Below are positions 21,610-32,989 of a DNA stretch of 64,000 bases, piece after piece. The translations under genes were made by a program, and so were the position numbers. The stretch covers positions 62,001-126,000 of the forward strand of contig BGZK01001003.1 in assembly GCA_005406025.1 (NCBI GenBank), written 5' to 3'. The DNA comes from Eumeta japonica (lineage: Eukaryota > Arthropoda > Insecta > Lepidoptera > Psychidae). Under the pieces are notes generated by a model. That model made no database searches, was not told the DNA's origin, and was given only the letters and a program-made list of their open reading frames with translations. Numbering within the stretch: position 1 is the first letter of the stretch; every line of letters starts with the position of its first letter.

Positions 21610-23701
21610 TGACATAAAATATGTTTATTTTTTATACATTAAATCAATGCGACGATATTTTTCTGAAGCGAAATGTTCAATCACCTTTTTATTAAAATCG
21701 GGTATTGTTCATATAAATTTTTTTTCAATACTGAGCACAGAAAGTGCATTTAGCCGATCCTGAGACATGGTGTATCGGAGAAAAGTTTTGATTCTTTTCA
21801 GTGTCCAAAAATCGCTCGCTCTCTACCGAAGTCATTGGTATAGTGCACAGAATTCGCAGTAGTTTCATTGACTCTGAAAATGATTCAGTCAGGTCATTAT
21901 TATAAAACAACTGTAAAATTGCAATTGCACTATTTGCGTTGATGAAATCATCGCGACTGTATATTGCGGAGAGTTAGTTTTTCAATTTGTACCTATCCAA
22001 AGCGGCGTAAGTGGAAACTGTGATCGTGAAATCTTTGTTGGGAAAAGTAGAACGGTATATGGTAAAGTTCTCGCAGTAAAATAATTTGGCTGCTATCAAA
22101 TGATTACAAAAATTGAATCTGTCTTTCACTTGAATAATAATTATATCGCACACTTTTTTGCTAAGACAGAGCTAGACGATTTAAACCTATTTTTAGGCGG
22201 TTCTTAAAGTTGATCTATGGTGTTACGTGCATTTTGTATACTGATTTCAAAATCATATAAAAAACTGTATTAATACAGTTTTTTATATGAACCAAATCAA
22301 TATTTCTTTTTTGTATTTGTTTGAATTAAATTTCACTACGTGGCAGAAAAGATTGAAAAAATCAAGCCAATATAAAAAAGTACTGTCCTTTAAATATCTT
22401 TGAAGCATATCAGCCTGATTCATAGAATTGGTATCATTTTCCGTTTCTATAATGGTGGTCATGCATTCTTTTAAAGGCTCCCTGTAGCTATGTACTGAAT
22501 CAACGGTCCGCGAATTAAAGTTCCATCTCGTTTGCGGAGCAGCTGCAATCTTCTTTCATACAATAGTTTTCAAAACTTCTGTACCCTTTGGTGATCGTGA
22601 AAAAAACTTTGGAAAAGCTTGAAGGTTAGCAAAAAATTTCTGTACGCTTTTGTTTTGACTTACACTTTTTTCTATTATTAAATTTAGTTGGTGGGCGTAA
22701 CAATGAACAGATGAGGCATTTGGATAGACGGTTTTACTTTTCTGTACGCCACCAACATTCCCGCTCATTACAGCGCCATCGTAACATTGTGCTATTAATT
22801 GTTGCGGAGTTATTTGTAGTTCCCGTAATTCTGTTATAATAACAGAACTAAGTCCTTCAGCAGTATGGGAATGCGGCGTAAGATATTTCCAAAACCGTTC
22901 GTGAACCTGTCCGTTTTCTTCGTATCTTAAAATCATTACCATCTGCATAGTCGTCGATACATCGGTAGTCTGATCAGCTTGAACTGCTACGTATTCACAT
23001 TTTGTTATAATATTCGATAATTCTTTGTGGTATACACATAAAACTGAGTCCAAAATATCGTTCTGAATAGTTTTTGACGTGCCTTTGAAAACTGTAGACG
23101 AAGTGAGATGCTCCTTCATTACTGTATCCAACTCTGATGCAAAGTCTATTAATACACGAAACACCCCAGCATTACTAGACTCAATAGTTTCATCGTGACC
23201 TCGCAAAGCTAACTCAAATGCACCACAAAACTTGACACAATCGATAAGACGTGATAAAATATACCTGTTTTTATCAACTTGTTCAGTATACTTTTGGATA
23301 TTGCTTCTATACACAGAATCTAGCTGATTACGAATGTCGACCGTGCCTAACACAGTCAAACTCATTACCTACATTTGGTAGGTGTACTTGCGAAGAATCA
23401 TGTTTTTTTTTATTTTTTCACTCAAATGCGTCAAATCCTTGATTCCAGTTTCTGTCCAAATCGATTCTCCGCCAAAAATAATGCAAGGAACACAAAAGAA
23501 TGCATTAAGACGCTCACATCCACACAACCATTTCTTTCTATTATACATTTCACTTTTAATCCTTCGCGTAAATGCTTTATTTTTCGATTTGCACTCTTGT
23601 TTTAAATTTAAAAAGGGCCGTGGCGGTCCGGCCAATTTTATATTCACTTTATTTTGAAAATTTCTGTCATTTTCTTTAATATAATCAATGTTTATGCTCA
23701 T
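21610..23701 (-). pseudogene. hAT transposase (TTF-type zinc finger, ZMYM1-like), interrupted
   Basis: From ATG 23701 the frame gives AGPPRPFLNL, then a TTF-type finger (WLCGCERLNAFFCVPCIIFG) and DLTHLSEKIKKN. An in-frame stop at about 23369 interrupts it. The same frame resumes with LGTVDIRNQLD, KNRYILSRLIDCVKFCGAFE, LALRGHDE, VAVQADQTTDVSTTMQM (first catalytic Asp region), AQCYDGA and SSVHCYAHQLNLI, ending at 22556. Beyond this, stops and frameshifts multiply. The C-terminal dimerisation block is still visible at about 21840-21780 as LCTIPMTSVESERF. The family cuts and pastes DNA with 8-bp duplications. This copy is inactive and has been altered further by the palindrome at 22253-22290. Confidence 0.88.
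22253..22290. repeat. Perfect 38-bp palindrome
   Basis: Nineteen bases starting TCATATAAAAAACTGTAT are followed without spacer by their exact reverse complement. It lies inside the hAT transposase relic. Confidence 0.97.
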
Positions 23702-24299
23702 TTTCACTAACACCACACACAGTATAGAATAAAAGTTCTGTTATAGAATCGAAACAAAAACTAAAAACAATTACGATAATATAAACAAACAATAATTAAC
23801 GCGTCACACATACGGTGAAACTATACTGATAACGAGATGTCAATCATGGCTGCCGTCGCCTCGCGCCCACGCCGGCCGGCCAATTCGTCAAACATCGGGT
23901 GCTCTCGGCAATCTTCGGTTCGCACGTGCGGCGCTCGAGAACCGACTCCTTACTCGGTACATTTCTATGAACTATCTTTTGTTTCACGGTCAGACGCATT
24001 AACTCGTATCTCATACAAGTTATATTAGCAGCCCTCGTGCACTCGCCGAATCGCACGAGAATTTGTCTTTACAGGAAAATAAATCTTAATAATTTAGTAA
24101 AGCGCTCAAACTATTTCACCATAATTGGAAATTTAATTTTTTATACGTTTTTGTATGTTTAAAAAATAAATATTAAAATGGTAATTTTAAAATAAAGATG
24201 AAGTAATATTTTGTACTTTTTAAATCTTTTGAATTGGTGGTTCAGCGCACGAGCGCACTTAAGGTACAGCCGCCACTGCGCTCGACCATGGCAAGGCTA

Positions 24300-24530
24300 C
24301 TGCATATGTTCAAATGAAATTTGGTACATAAGTAGGACCAGAATTAAGAACGTAACCGTGCTAAGGATTATGATCGTTATCGAGATTGGAATCAGGAGCA
24401 GTATCGAAGTGGGGGCTGAGAGGGGACCGGGACCCATTGACGTGAGGTCGATCAACGTCAAAATTGAGGGAATCGATTCTACACCCATGCGTGCCAAATT
24501 GCCAATCCTTGGGCGGAAGATGGAATGAGT
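24300..24530 (+). repeat. GATTGGAATC-type degenerate interspersed repeat
   Basis: The phrases GAATTAAGAACG, GAGATTGGAATCAGGA and GGGACCGGGACC resemble the reverse complement of 8160-8330 (GAATTAAGAACG, GATTGGAATCGGAATC, GGGACCGGG). It is probably the same family; 45100-45180 shows similar GATTTCGAT text. Confidence 0.5.
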
Positions 24531-25674
24531 ATACTTAAATGACAAAATATGTCTGTCGTAAGTGAAGTTTTTTTTGATCTCAAACGATTTTACTTGAGCT
24601 GTGATACCTGAACTGGGTTAACTTCAAGGACAACACATATTAATTAAAACTGTATTAAATTTGCATACTTCAAATTTTTTTAACGTAAAGTTTGTTCGCG
24701 ATTTCAAATATCTACAACATCCCTTTAGAAATGTAGACCAAACAAAAGTAACTGTCAATTATAACTAGGACTTGTAATAATAAATAAAACTAATAACGTA
24801 TATAACCTAAACGGTATACATTTTAGTTGCCAGGTCAATTAATAAATTTCTCCGGACATGTACGAACAGAATGAAGGGCATTAACAGTGACTTGGTGTGT
24901 GTAGTTTCTAGAAAGTAAACTAAAACATACGTTCAAAAACTATCTATTAAAAATAATCTTAGAAATGTTGAAAAAAATATGACAGTAAGTGTGTTGTTTA
25001 ATAATTATGTAACAAGTGACAAATGCCTAATTCATAGAATAAAAATTTTATTTGAAAATCAATTTGCTTTTACGTGACTAAATGCGTTTTTTAATTATGT
25101 TACATGCATGATTTATAAATAGTAGATAATATTTAGTTTCTACCTAGCAAATCTGTTTCCTTAATTGCAAAATTTATGCCACGTAGATATTCTACAAGAA
25201 ACAGTTTCTACCAAAGTGACATGGGCCGCTTTTGACTGAGTTGTGAAATTCGATTATCTAAGAGAAAAAATATTAATATTCCAAATTCAATTTTTGTGAA
25301 TTTTTTAAAAGCGAAATTAAAATATTCTGTCGCATTGAAAATACAACGAGAATCTTTTTGCACAATGATTTTGCTTCATTTAAATGTTCCCTAAAATAAA
25401 AAAAAAAGCATTAAAAAGACTTCAAACACGATTAAAAGTCAAAAGCACTTTAGAAGGTCACTTCTAAATCGACTATTTATGAATTTATGGGTTCTCGAAT
25501 GATTTTTGCGGACAAAGAAAGAAGTAGCCGCCTATTAACAACTGTTATAGACGGAAAATATTCTGGCAGAGAAAAATAAAATAAAATAAAATAAGGGAAT
25601 TACACAGGTAGCGATTCATAATTTTCTGTAGATCGGACAGGAATGTGAATTAAAAATACAAAAAAATATTGGTG

Positions 25675-26005
25675 TAAGGCGGATAGTTTGATGCTGGGTA
25701 TCACACAACATAAGCTGAAAAGTTTGTATGGGTAGAGTGCTGTCGTTAATTGACAACATGATAGCAAAATTTGAAGTCGGTTCATCTCGGTGCGTTTACG
25801 ATGTCAATATGGGCGATGAAATATGGATTTATTGATAAATAAATCATATTAATATGGTCCAGAAAAGAAACGTCAATGGACCATGCGGCTGTTTAAAAAA
25901 TGAGCCAATGTTTATAATCAAAGTAAAGCGACTGAGAAGGGCAGGCAACATTTTGACTGGTTATTTTCTTGACGGGTCATCTGGTGTCCATATCCTCTGA
26001 TATTA
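25675..26005. repeat. Interspersed repeat, copy A
   Basis: Landmarks are GTGCGTTTACGATGTCAATA, then TGGGCGATGAA, CGGCTGTTTAAAA, ATGTTTATAATCAAAGTAAA and GGTCATCTGGTGTC...GATATTAAAG. The same landmarks occur in the same order at 51618-51690 and 52098-52205. The repeat is AT-rich and non-coding; I cannot name the family. Confidence 0.65.
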
Positions 26006-26009
26006 AAGA

Positions 26010-27780
26010 AGTGTCGATGCTGAATGATTTTTCACCAAATGTTTGCTAGGAATTTCTACTGCTCTAAGCAGCAAGCGAATAAACATCGCATCCATGGGCT
26101 ACTGCTTCACCAGGTGGACCCATGCGTGCTCTTGATGTTTAAAACGAAAGGCTTTCTCGTCAGTACACTGCTTTTTTTTTGCATCTTTTATTGTTTCGTA
26201 GAATAAAAAGCAATGGAAGAGAGACCGGTTTTGATTAATGGAAGATGAAGATACTGCTACGTTAGAAAAAGCTGTTGAAGAAGTATCCGAACCAAACTCC
26301 ACAATTGGTTGAGACGTATGTGACTTTGTGTAGACGCCAATGGAGTGTTCTTTGTAAAGATATATTAAAAAAATAATAATCAGTAATACACTTTTTCAGT
26401 ATTGTAAAACTCTTTGAATTCTTCGTCCTTGCGTGAAATATTGCAAATTAATAAAATAATTCTCTCGATATTAACGTCCATGGACTAGAGAATATGTCGT
26501 TATACGGTTGCGTGGCTGGGTTTTGCCCGAAACTTGTTTAGATATGATTATTCCAGATCTTTCCTGTTGCGCTGGTTTGTAGTGTACCATATTTTAGCAT
26601 TTATTAAACTTAAATGAAAGAATGTTACGGATGATAAAAATAGATTAAATTATAACGACGCAATCAGTAGTGTTGTTAAATTTAAATCTTTATTTATTTT
26701 TTTCATTTAAAGATTACATCTTTAAATAAAAAAAATATATTAAAAAATTATATTTCGAATAAAAGAAATATACATTACTTTTATTCGAAATTTTTCCAAT
26801 TTCGAATAAATCTCTTATTTTGAACGTTTGCATTTCTTATCGCTTATATATTAATTGCAAATAAAAAAGTGTATGTTTTTAAATAGAATACTTTTATTTA
26901 TAAGAAAATAATTAGTATTTTTTTTGCGTATTCTTTTTGTTATCATCTTCATCAGTAGAATCATCTTCCTCCTCTGGCTCGATTTCATTCTCAGACGAGA
27001 ATAAAGGCGCGCAGAGGGGAATACAGGCATCACGCAGCTGCACGCATTTAACTTTATTGATGAATTTTTGTTACTTCGGCTTGTGGAAATCGTCAGATTA
27101 TATGTTTTTCGTCATCCTTGAATTATTTCCTACAAAATGAAAAAAAAATTGAGCCACGCTCGAGAATGTTGAGATGACGTTTTTTTTTTACTAGTTTCTA
27201 ACCCTCCCAGTCCTTTACGTAACTCGCAAATTGTCAGATTAGTGGAATATATCCTTTTTAGCATGTAATTAACTCGCCCTACCTTAATCTGCCGCGCTCG
27301 AGTAAATCCCGAAATCCCCTCTTGGGCTCCCCTACCAAAAGCTCCATAGACTACAAAAAAACCTGGGTGAACTCGCAATAAGTTAATGCTATGTGTATGG
27401 TGGGATCGGAAGGGCATGGTTTATTAAAAGCTTTTATCTCCGGGCAAAACCGTTAATTTGGATCTCTACTGCCAACAGCTCATGAGACTCAAGTAAAAAG
27501 TAGCAAAAAAAAAAAACGACCGGAATAGATCAACAGAAAGGATGTCGTTCTTCGCCATGATGACGGCAGACTAAACTCCAGAAAATATTTAGAGTTTAGT
27601 TGGGAAGTGTTAATACTTCTACCATATAGATCTGATATTACATCCTCAGATTTTTTTCTGAGCGTTAGGTTAATGTCAAGAAAGGCCTGTTAAAACTACT
27701 TAAATCAAATTAAGCCAAGACAAGCCCAGCCAAGCTAAATCAAGCAAGCTAAGCCAAACCCAATCAAAAATAGCTTTATT
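26010..27780. other. Geneless stretch with one acidic C-terminal-like frame
   Basis: On the minus strand near 27050-26910 a frame reads CVQLRDACIPLCAPLFSSEN, then EIEPEEEDDSTDEDDNKKN before a stop. It looks like an acidic protein tail but has no upstream exon or domain I recognise. The stretch 27705-27765 holds a loose repeat of AAGCCAAG-type words. No other feature is supported. Confidence 0.35.
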
Positions 27781-30560
27781 TCATAGGTAATAGAAATTAC
27801 GCTTTAAATGGTCTTAAACTATTGTTTTCGACATTTAACGAAAAGTTTAAATTCATAAAATGGCACGTTTTGAATTTAAGTCGGAATCTTATTATAAAAG
27901 CGCATTTAAGGGGCAATCCCTTAAATGATTTGTTAACATTGCTTATACGGCTTTTATGAGCAGCAATCATCGTTGTATGTATAGCATTAATACAATGGAT
28001 GTCGCTCCTTTTTTGGAATGATTCTATATGTCTCTTCACATATACGGGTTTTCATATATGTATTGTGATGCCAAACTTAAAATATTAGCTTCTATAAATT
28101 TTTCTCTAAGAGATGCCATTGGTCTCAAATCATGAACAGCATGAATAGCTCGCTTTTGTAACACTAAAATTGTCATAACAACAGCTGCGTGACCTCATAA
28201 CAAAATTCCATAGGTCATGACACTAGGAATAAAACCGAAATAAACTAACCTTGCGGTGCTTTCATCTGTAAATCACCGAATTCTTTGCACTGCATATGCT
28301 GCAGAAGTAAATCTTTTCACCAATCTGGTAATATGAAAATACCAACGCAAAGTGAAACCAAGGAATGAGTTCGTGTCCATAATATCCAGTATCTCGTTCT
28401 TAACCACAACGTTTGCGTCGACCGGTTTTAGCACTAGCTAAGGAAAATTTAACAAGCTTTACTTTCCTCTCATTGAGAAGAAGATTATTAATACCAAGCC
28501 TCTAAAATATGTCAGAGGTGGTACTGTTTATTTCGTCAAAAGCTGATTGTTGTCTATTAAACTTTAAAAGTAAAGAAGTATCATCAGCAAACAGTACGAT
28601 CCCATTTCTATGTTTAACAAGGTGTGGTAGATCATTAATCATAATAGATCATTAACTAGGAATAGAAATGGTTCAAAAACTGAGCACTGCAGCACATCCA
28701 TCTTCCGACGTCCCGACGATCTTTAACTATTAACATCAACCCTTTGAATTATACCTCTTAAATAAGACTTCAGAAATCCAAATGATCGACCCGTGATACC
28801 ATAATGATGTAATTTCCTGATCAATATCTTATGATCAATGTCTTGTGATTTATTCAAGGCTCTTGCCTTGGATAATCACAAAGACATCCGTTTGCGACCC
28901 GTGAATCTTCCCAGGCGCCAAAAATCTGTTGAATAAGTTCAACACCGGTTTAAGTTGAGCGACCTTTTGTGAATCTATATTGTTTAACGTCCATCCAATC
29001 ATTATTATAAAAATACCGCAATAATTGATTTAAAATAAGCTTTTCAAAAATTTTACTGAGTGTCGGTAGTATTCCTATCGGTCTAAAATTATAGGGATCA
29101 GATATACTACCGGATTTAAATAATGGAATAACTTTACTTTGCTTTATTAGATCAGGAAATACACCACAATCAATGTAATCATTAAAAATCACTAGTAAGC
29201 ATGGAGCAATGCAGTCTCTTATTGAATTTATTGTTTTAATAGAAAGGCCATCAAGTTCAGCAGTTTTTTTTTTTTCATTTTTATACATTTGATTGTTTTA
29301 ATAACTTCATTAAACTCGATATGAGTAAATTCAAATATAATGTCACAAGTATCAACGATTCGTTTCAACAGGATTTAGAGAGAGTGGGCAATGATTTTAG
29401 AGATTGTATAGTTGAACCTGGAACGCTAGAAAAGAATTTTTCAAACATAAATGCATTTTCTTTGTCTTGGTTTTTAAATTTTACCATCAACTCTTAATTG
29501 ACATTCTGTATGATAGTTGTGAGTTTTCCGGTTTCACTATTGATTATATTCCAAGAAGTTTTTATTGTATCAGTGCTATTTTTTATTTTATCACTGACAA
29601 ATATGGCTCTAAGGCTGCACATACACACAAAATTATTACAATGAATAAACGAAGTGTTATACGACTTTTCCTCATAAAGTGCATATAATTTGCTATCATG
29701 AATGCCCACTGTCGCCCAATCACAGAGTATTGTCAAAATTAATAATTTTGATTTAAAGACATTGCTGCATTCATACCTGGTTATAGTTAACAGTGAACCA
29801 TATAATTTATTAGAGTCCTTACAATATGACAAATTAGATAATTTTTGTGTACGTTATTTCTAAATTGGTCAAGACGACCAATGTTCACAAGCACAATTTG
29901 GTTTTACGTTTTATATTTTTTTTATAATTAATCAAACGTACCCAACAACCAACTAGCCACAATGATAATTTATTTATAACGGACTGAAATTCTGGTTTAA
30001 TATTCGTGAATATACATACTATCGAGACAGGATGACAAAGTATCAATAACCTGGTCGGTTCCAAATATAAATTCTCTAAATGATAGAATTAGAATACGGA
30101 ATTAATTCTAGTGAATGACAAGAATTTTTCAATAAATTTGTATAAAAATCTCTCAAAACAGCAATAAATTTATTATTATCACTTATTTTGTACAAAATTT
30201 CATCCATTACTTTTTCGAAGACTTCATACGGTGACGTTGGGGGTCTGTATACGCATAGCACAATACGCCGCTCTAGTTCTAGGCAGGCCAGGCCGCTCTA
30301 GTTCGCTCAACAGCTAGGCTCACTATATCTGGTCGTTTTTGTATCCCCTATTGCTTTTAACTACTATTAGAGAGCCGCAATGTATAGTTTTTTTGCTGCT
30401 GAACGAACTTGCTACATGGTGCGTACTAAAGTTAAACATGAATTGGTAACTTCTAAGCCAATGTTCTGTTGTACATAATATGTCAATATCATTATAACTT
30501 ATGGATAATTCTATTTCCAGTTCCTTACTTGACATTCCTTGTACATTTCGATGCACTTGG
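27780..30560 (-). pseudogene. Second LINE relic (endonuclease plus reverse transcriptase)
   Basis: In minus-strand order it shows: endonuclease start (VQGMSSKELEIEL, DIDILCTTEHWLRSY) at 30556-30323; the VYRPPTSPYEVFEKVMDEIL block and a decayed GDFN (here RDFY) at 30261-30076; RT blocks KQSKVIPLFKSG and NFRPIGILPTLSKIFEKLI at 29288-28950; and the FADD region and C-terminus down to about 27800. At the DNA level the 27.9-28.9 kb part aligns with 12.65-13.7 kb (for example the phrase TTTTATGAGCAGCAA). Many indels and stops make it inactive. It is the same family as the 12.6-14.1 kb and 11.1 kb relics and lies within a Jockey/CR1-like group. Confidence 0.88.
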
Positions 30561-30717
30561 TTGAAAAAGCATCAGAACACTTGGCACAGTTTTTGGATCA
30601 GAAGTTCGAAAATTTCTACAATTGAATTATATCACTATTCATAAAATGGCAACAAGTTGTTAAACAAAATCGCATATGTGCATTAAAAAAATTGTTTGTG
30701 TGTAAAGTCGGTTTACG

Positions 30718-31075
30718 GACGATAATTTTACGTGATAACGTCATAAGAAAACATCGATAAAAATTGCATACTTTCATGAATTGAATTGGATTATTATCAC
30801 TGAATTATCATTATTTTATATCATCCAGTAATGATAATTGTATCATCATGAGAGATACAAAATAATTATCATTATTTTGTATTTCTCTTTCCCTCCATTG
30901 ACCGATAGAGTGGAAGAGAGATAGATGCGTCACAAGCCGAACGCTTGGGACGCCTCTCTATCGCTTGTTCCGCGCTCTCGCTCGCACGCTCGTCTCAGGC
31001 GGAACGCGACAATGAGTCATGCTTTTTCGTGAGTGCAGCCAGCGTTCATCGATTTATAAGACGTTATCACGACAA
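30718..31075. mobile_element. Short TIR element with CG-rich core
   Basis: The left arm contains TTTTACGTGATAACGTCATA; the right arm is its near complement, TATAAGACGTTATCACGACA. The core (30895-31010) is CG-rich with CGCTCTCGCTCGCACGC text and contains no open frame. It looks like a non-autonomous DNA transposon of about 360 bp. The right half is homologous to 17865-18015. An inner hairpin, GATACAAAATAAT...ATTATTTTGTAT, lies near 30853-30883. Confidence 0.6.
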
Positions 31076-31259
31076 AAAATGTAAATTAAATATGAAGGAA
31101 AATTAATTTGAATTTTTATATTAAATACAAAAAAGAAATTTTTTTCCCGAACTTATATTATTTAAGTATGTATTTAAAAATATCGATATCGGCAGTCTTT
31201 GTATAACGTTTTGGACACACGTCGTGTATATGCCTGCCAAGTACATGGACGGTATTAAG

Positions 31260-31380
31260 TAATTAACAGTCTGCCCGACCGCGCGTGCGCCGTGACGCCG
31301 TGACACCGTGAAGCCGGTCGCCCGCAGACGGGGACGCCGTCGAAGGAGACTCGATCGCGCGGCTAGTAAATACAGTACGA
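31260..31380. other. CpG-rich patch
   Basis: This is dense GC text with CGTGACGCCGTGACACCGTG-type near repeats in an otherwise AT-rich stretch. No coding homology was seen. Confidence 0.5.
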
Positions 31381-32800
31381 CATCGGAATATCAGTTACAC
31401 GAATCTTATTAAAATGCGCTTCCAATGTGGATTGTGGACACGGCCGCGGGCTCCGTTTTATCAAACGCGATAAGATTTATGAGGGTTATGATATTCCATA
31501 ATAAAAGTACATAATAGATTAAAAATAGACTATTTTAGCCTTTTTTAATTGTCTTTTGTCGATGACGCACTAAAAAGTACAAAAAATGTAATACTCCAAA
31601 TGATTTATTGCTATTTATGCATACTCCTCTTGATAATATTTTACTTTCGTTGCAACTTTAAACACAAAATTATATTTTTTTGTTGAATACGTGCTATGAG
31701 TAAACTTGTCACGTCGTATTGTTCGAGGGCCGTGCCGAACAGCGCGGGGCGTTGTTCAGTTAAGTTTCTTTGAAAAGCATGGAGGTGCTTAAAATTAGTT
31801 TCGACAAATATCAAGAATACCGCTATTTATCTCCTGATTCTATGATCAGATCGGATGGATAGTACCAAATTATTATATTGTGATCAGAAATGCATATATT
31901 AATAAGTTATGCATATAATAAAGTTCGAAATTAATACGTCAATTACTTAGGTGTTAGTAATAAGTTAAAGTAATAAAAACGCATTAAAAATTAACATATA
32001 TCACATTCTGGACGCCGTCATCGAGCGTATTTCGAGTTGTAGATACAAGGTGTCCGTCCGTCCAGCCTCGTTTTGCGACGACTGGCGAGTTGTTCACGTT
32101 ATCGTTCCGTTCGGGTCGTTCGCGATGTCGTCGTCTCGGGTCGACGGCGTCTCGACAGTCGACCGCGGAGAGGCCAAAGCGTTCCGAAAACTTGAGGCTC
32201 GGCGCTGGCCGGAAAGAAAACCGAACCGAACCGGGCCAGGCGAGACCCGCGGGTGCGGCCCGAGACATCCGAGCGGTGGAGACCCCCCACCGCATCCTTA
32301 TCTTTTTTTTCGCTATCCATTTATATTGTTAAACATTAAATTAGGTCTTTTCCTTCCTTATGTCTACGGACTTCTTATTCTTTTTTAAAGTAGGTAGTCG
32401 ATCCTTGTCCGGTTCGGCCCATTCGCTGCGCGTTGTCCTTCGCCTTCCTTTAATGAAAGGGCAATTGAATCTTCAGCAAATCAGAAGCGGCCGAGATCCG
32501 TTTGCTAAAATCAATGCTCCCTATAATCAATATTTTTTGGCACTAAATTGGGTTACATCACGAACATTACGTATATTATTATATAACTACATAACATAAC
32601 CTGATTTAGTGCCATGTTTTACTACCATATTTTGTTGAAAGGGATATTTTTATCTTCGCGAACGTATATTTACCTCAATTATGTTTTAGATTGATTTATT
32701 TGCTTTTAGCTTTCCAGTTTAGTTTCCAACTTGGGAATTGTGGATTTAGCGAGTACATTATAGTTCACTGGCTGTCAGAGCACAATTGATAAAAATACTA
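31380..32800. other. Geneless stretch with GC-rich blocks at 31725-31790 and 32030-32290
   Basis: No exon could be supported. A 27-codon frame at 31779-31862 has a good start context (AAAGCATGG) and follows a GC-rich TTCAGTT. The block 32030-32290 has open frames on both strands that look like GC-driven artefacts. An imperfect inverted repeat, TGGCACTAAATTGGGTTA with its near complement, spans 32538-32614. Confidence 0.4.
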
Positions 32801-32809
32801 GCAGTCAAT

Positions 32810-32960
32810 GCACTTCAGGGTTCCATAATCAAAAATGAATTCTTACAATTTTGCCATGTTCTTCCATCAGTCGCTCTACATCTGTCTGTTTGCTCGCGAC
32901 TAGGCTCAGAGATCTCAGTACTAGAAAGTTGTGAGGTGACCATGGGTAGACATATATATT
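32810..32960. repeat. Fragment of Lepidoptera-type GGTTCC interspersed repeat
   Basis: CAGGGTTCCATAATCAAAAA, then CTTACAATTTTGCCATG and CATCTGTCTGTTTGCTCGCG match the pattern at 47620-47700 and 60990-61070 (GGTTCCG...AACTCTTATAATTTTG...CTGTCCGTCCG). Confidence 0.55.
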
Positions 32961-32989
32961 ATCCACGTTAACAACATGGTAGAATAAAA

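Larger units (their letters stand above)
21473..24278. mobile_element. hAT-superfamily DNA transposon, decayed
   Basis: The right end, read on the minus strand, is CAGTGGCGGCTGTACC, a hAT-like terminus. It is followed outside by CGCTCGAC. The left end is CGGTGGCGG within a 10-bp repeat array, preceded by CGCTCGC, which equals the right 8-mer with one base missing. I take these as an eroded 8-bp target duplication. The enclosed coding relic is a hAT transposase with an N-terminal zinc finger, and the length (2.8 kb) suits an autonomous element. The right boundary is stronger than the left. Confidence 0.6.

Noticed and set aside
27130..27417. The 95-codon minus-strand frame as a host exon
   Set aside because: It contains no recognised domain and looks like a translated interspersed repeat.
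32050..32388. Four overlapping frames on both strands as a candidate host exon
   Set aside because: All are open because of high GC; none shows a domain or clear splice partners.
32538..32614. A microRNA precursor
   Set aside because: The 18-bp imperfect stem has a loop of about 41 nt, which is a poor precursor shape; without small-RNA data it cannot be called.
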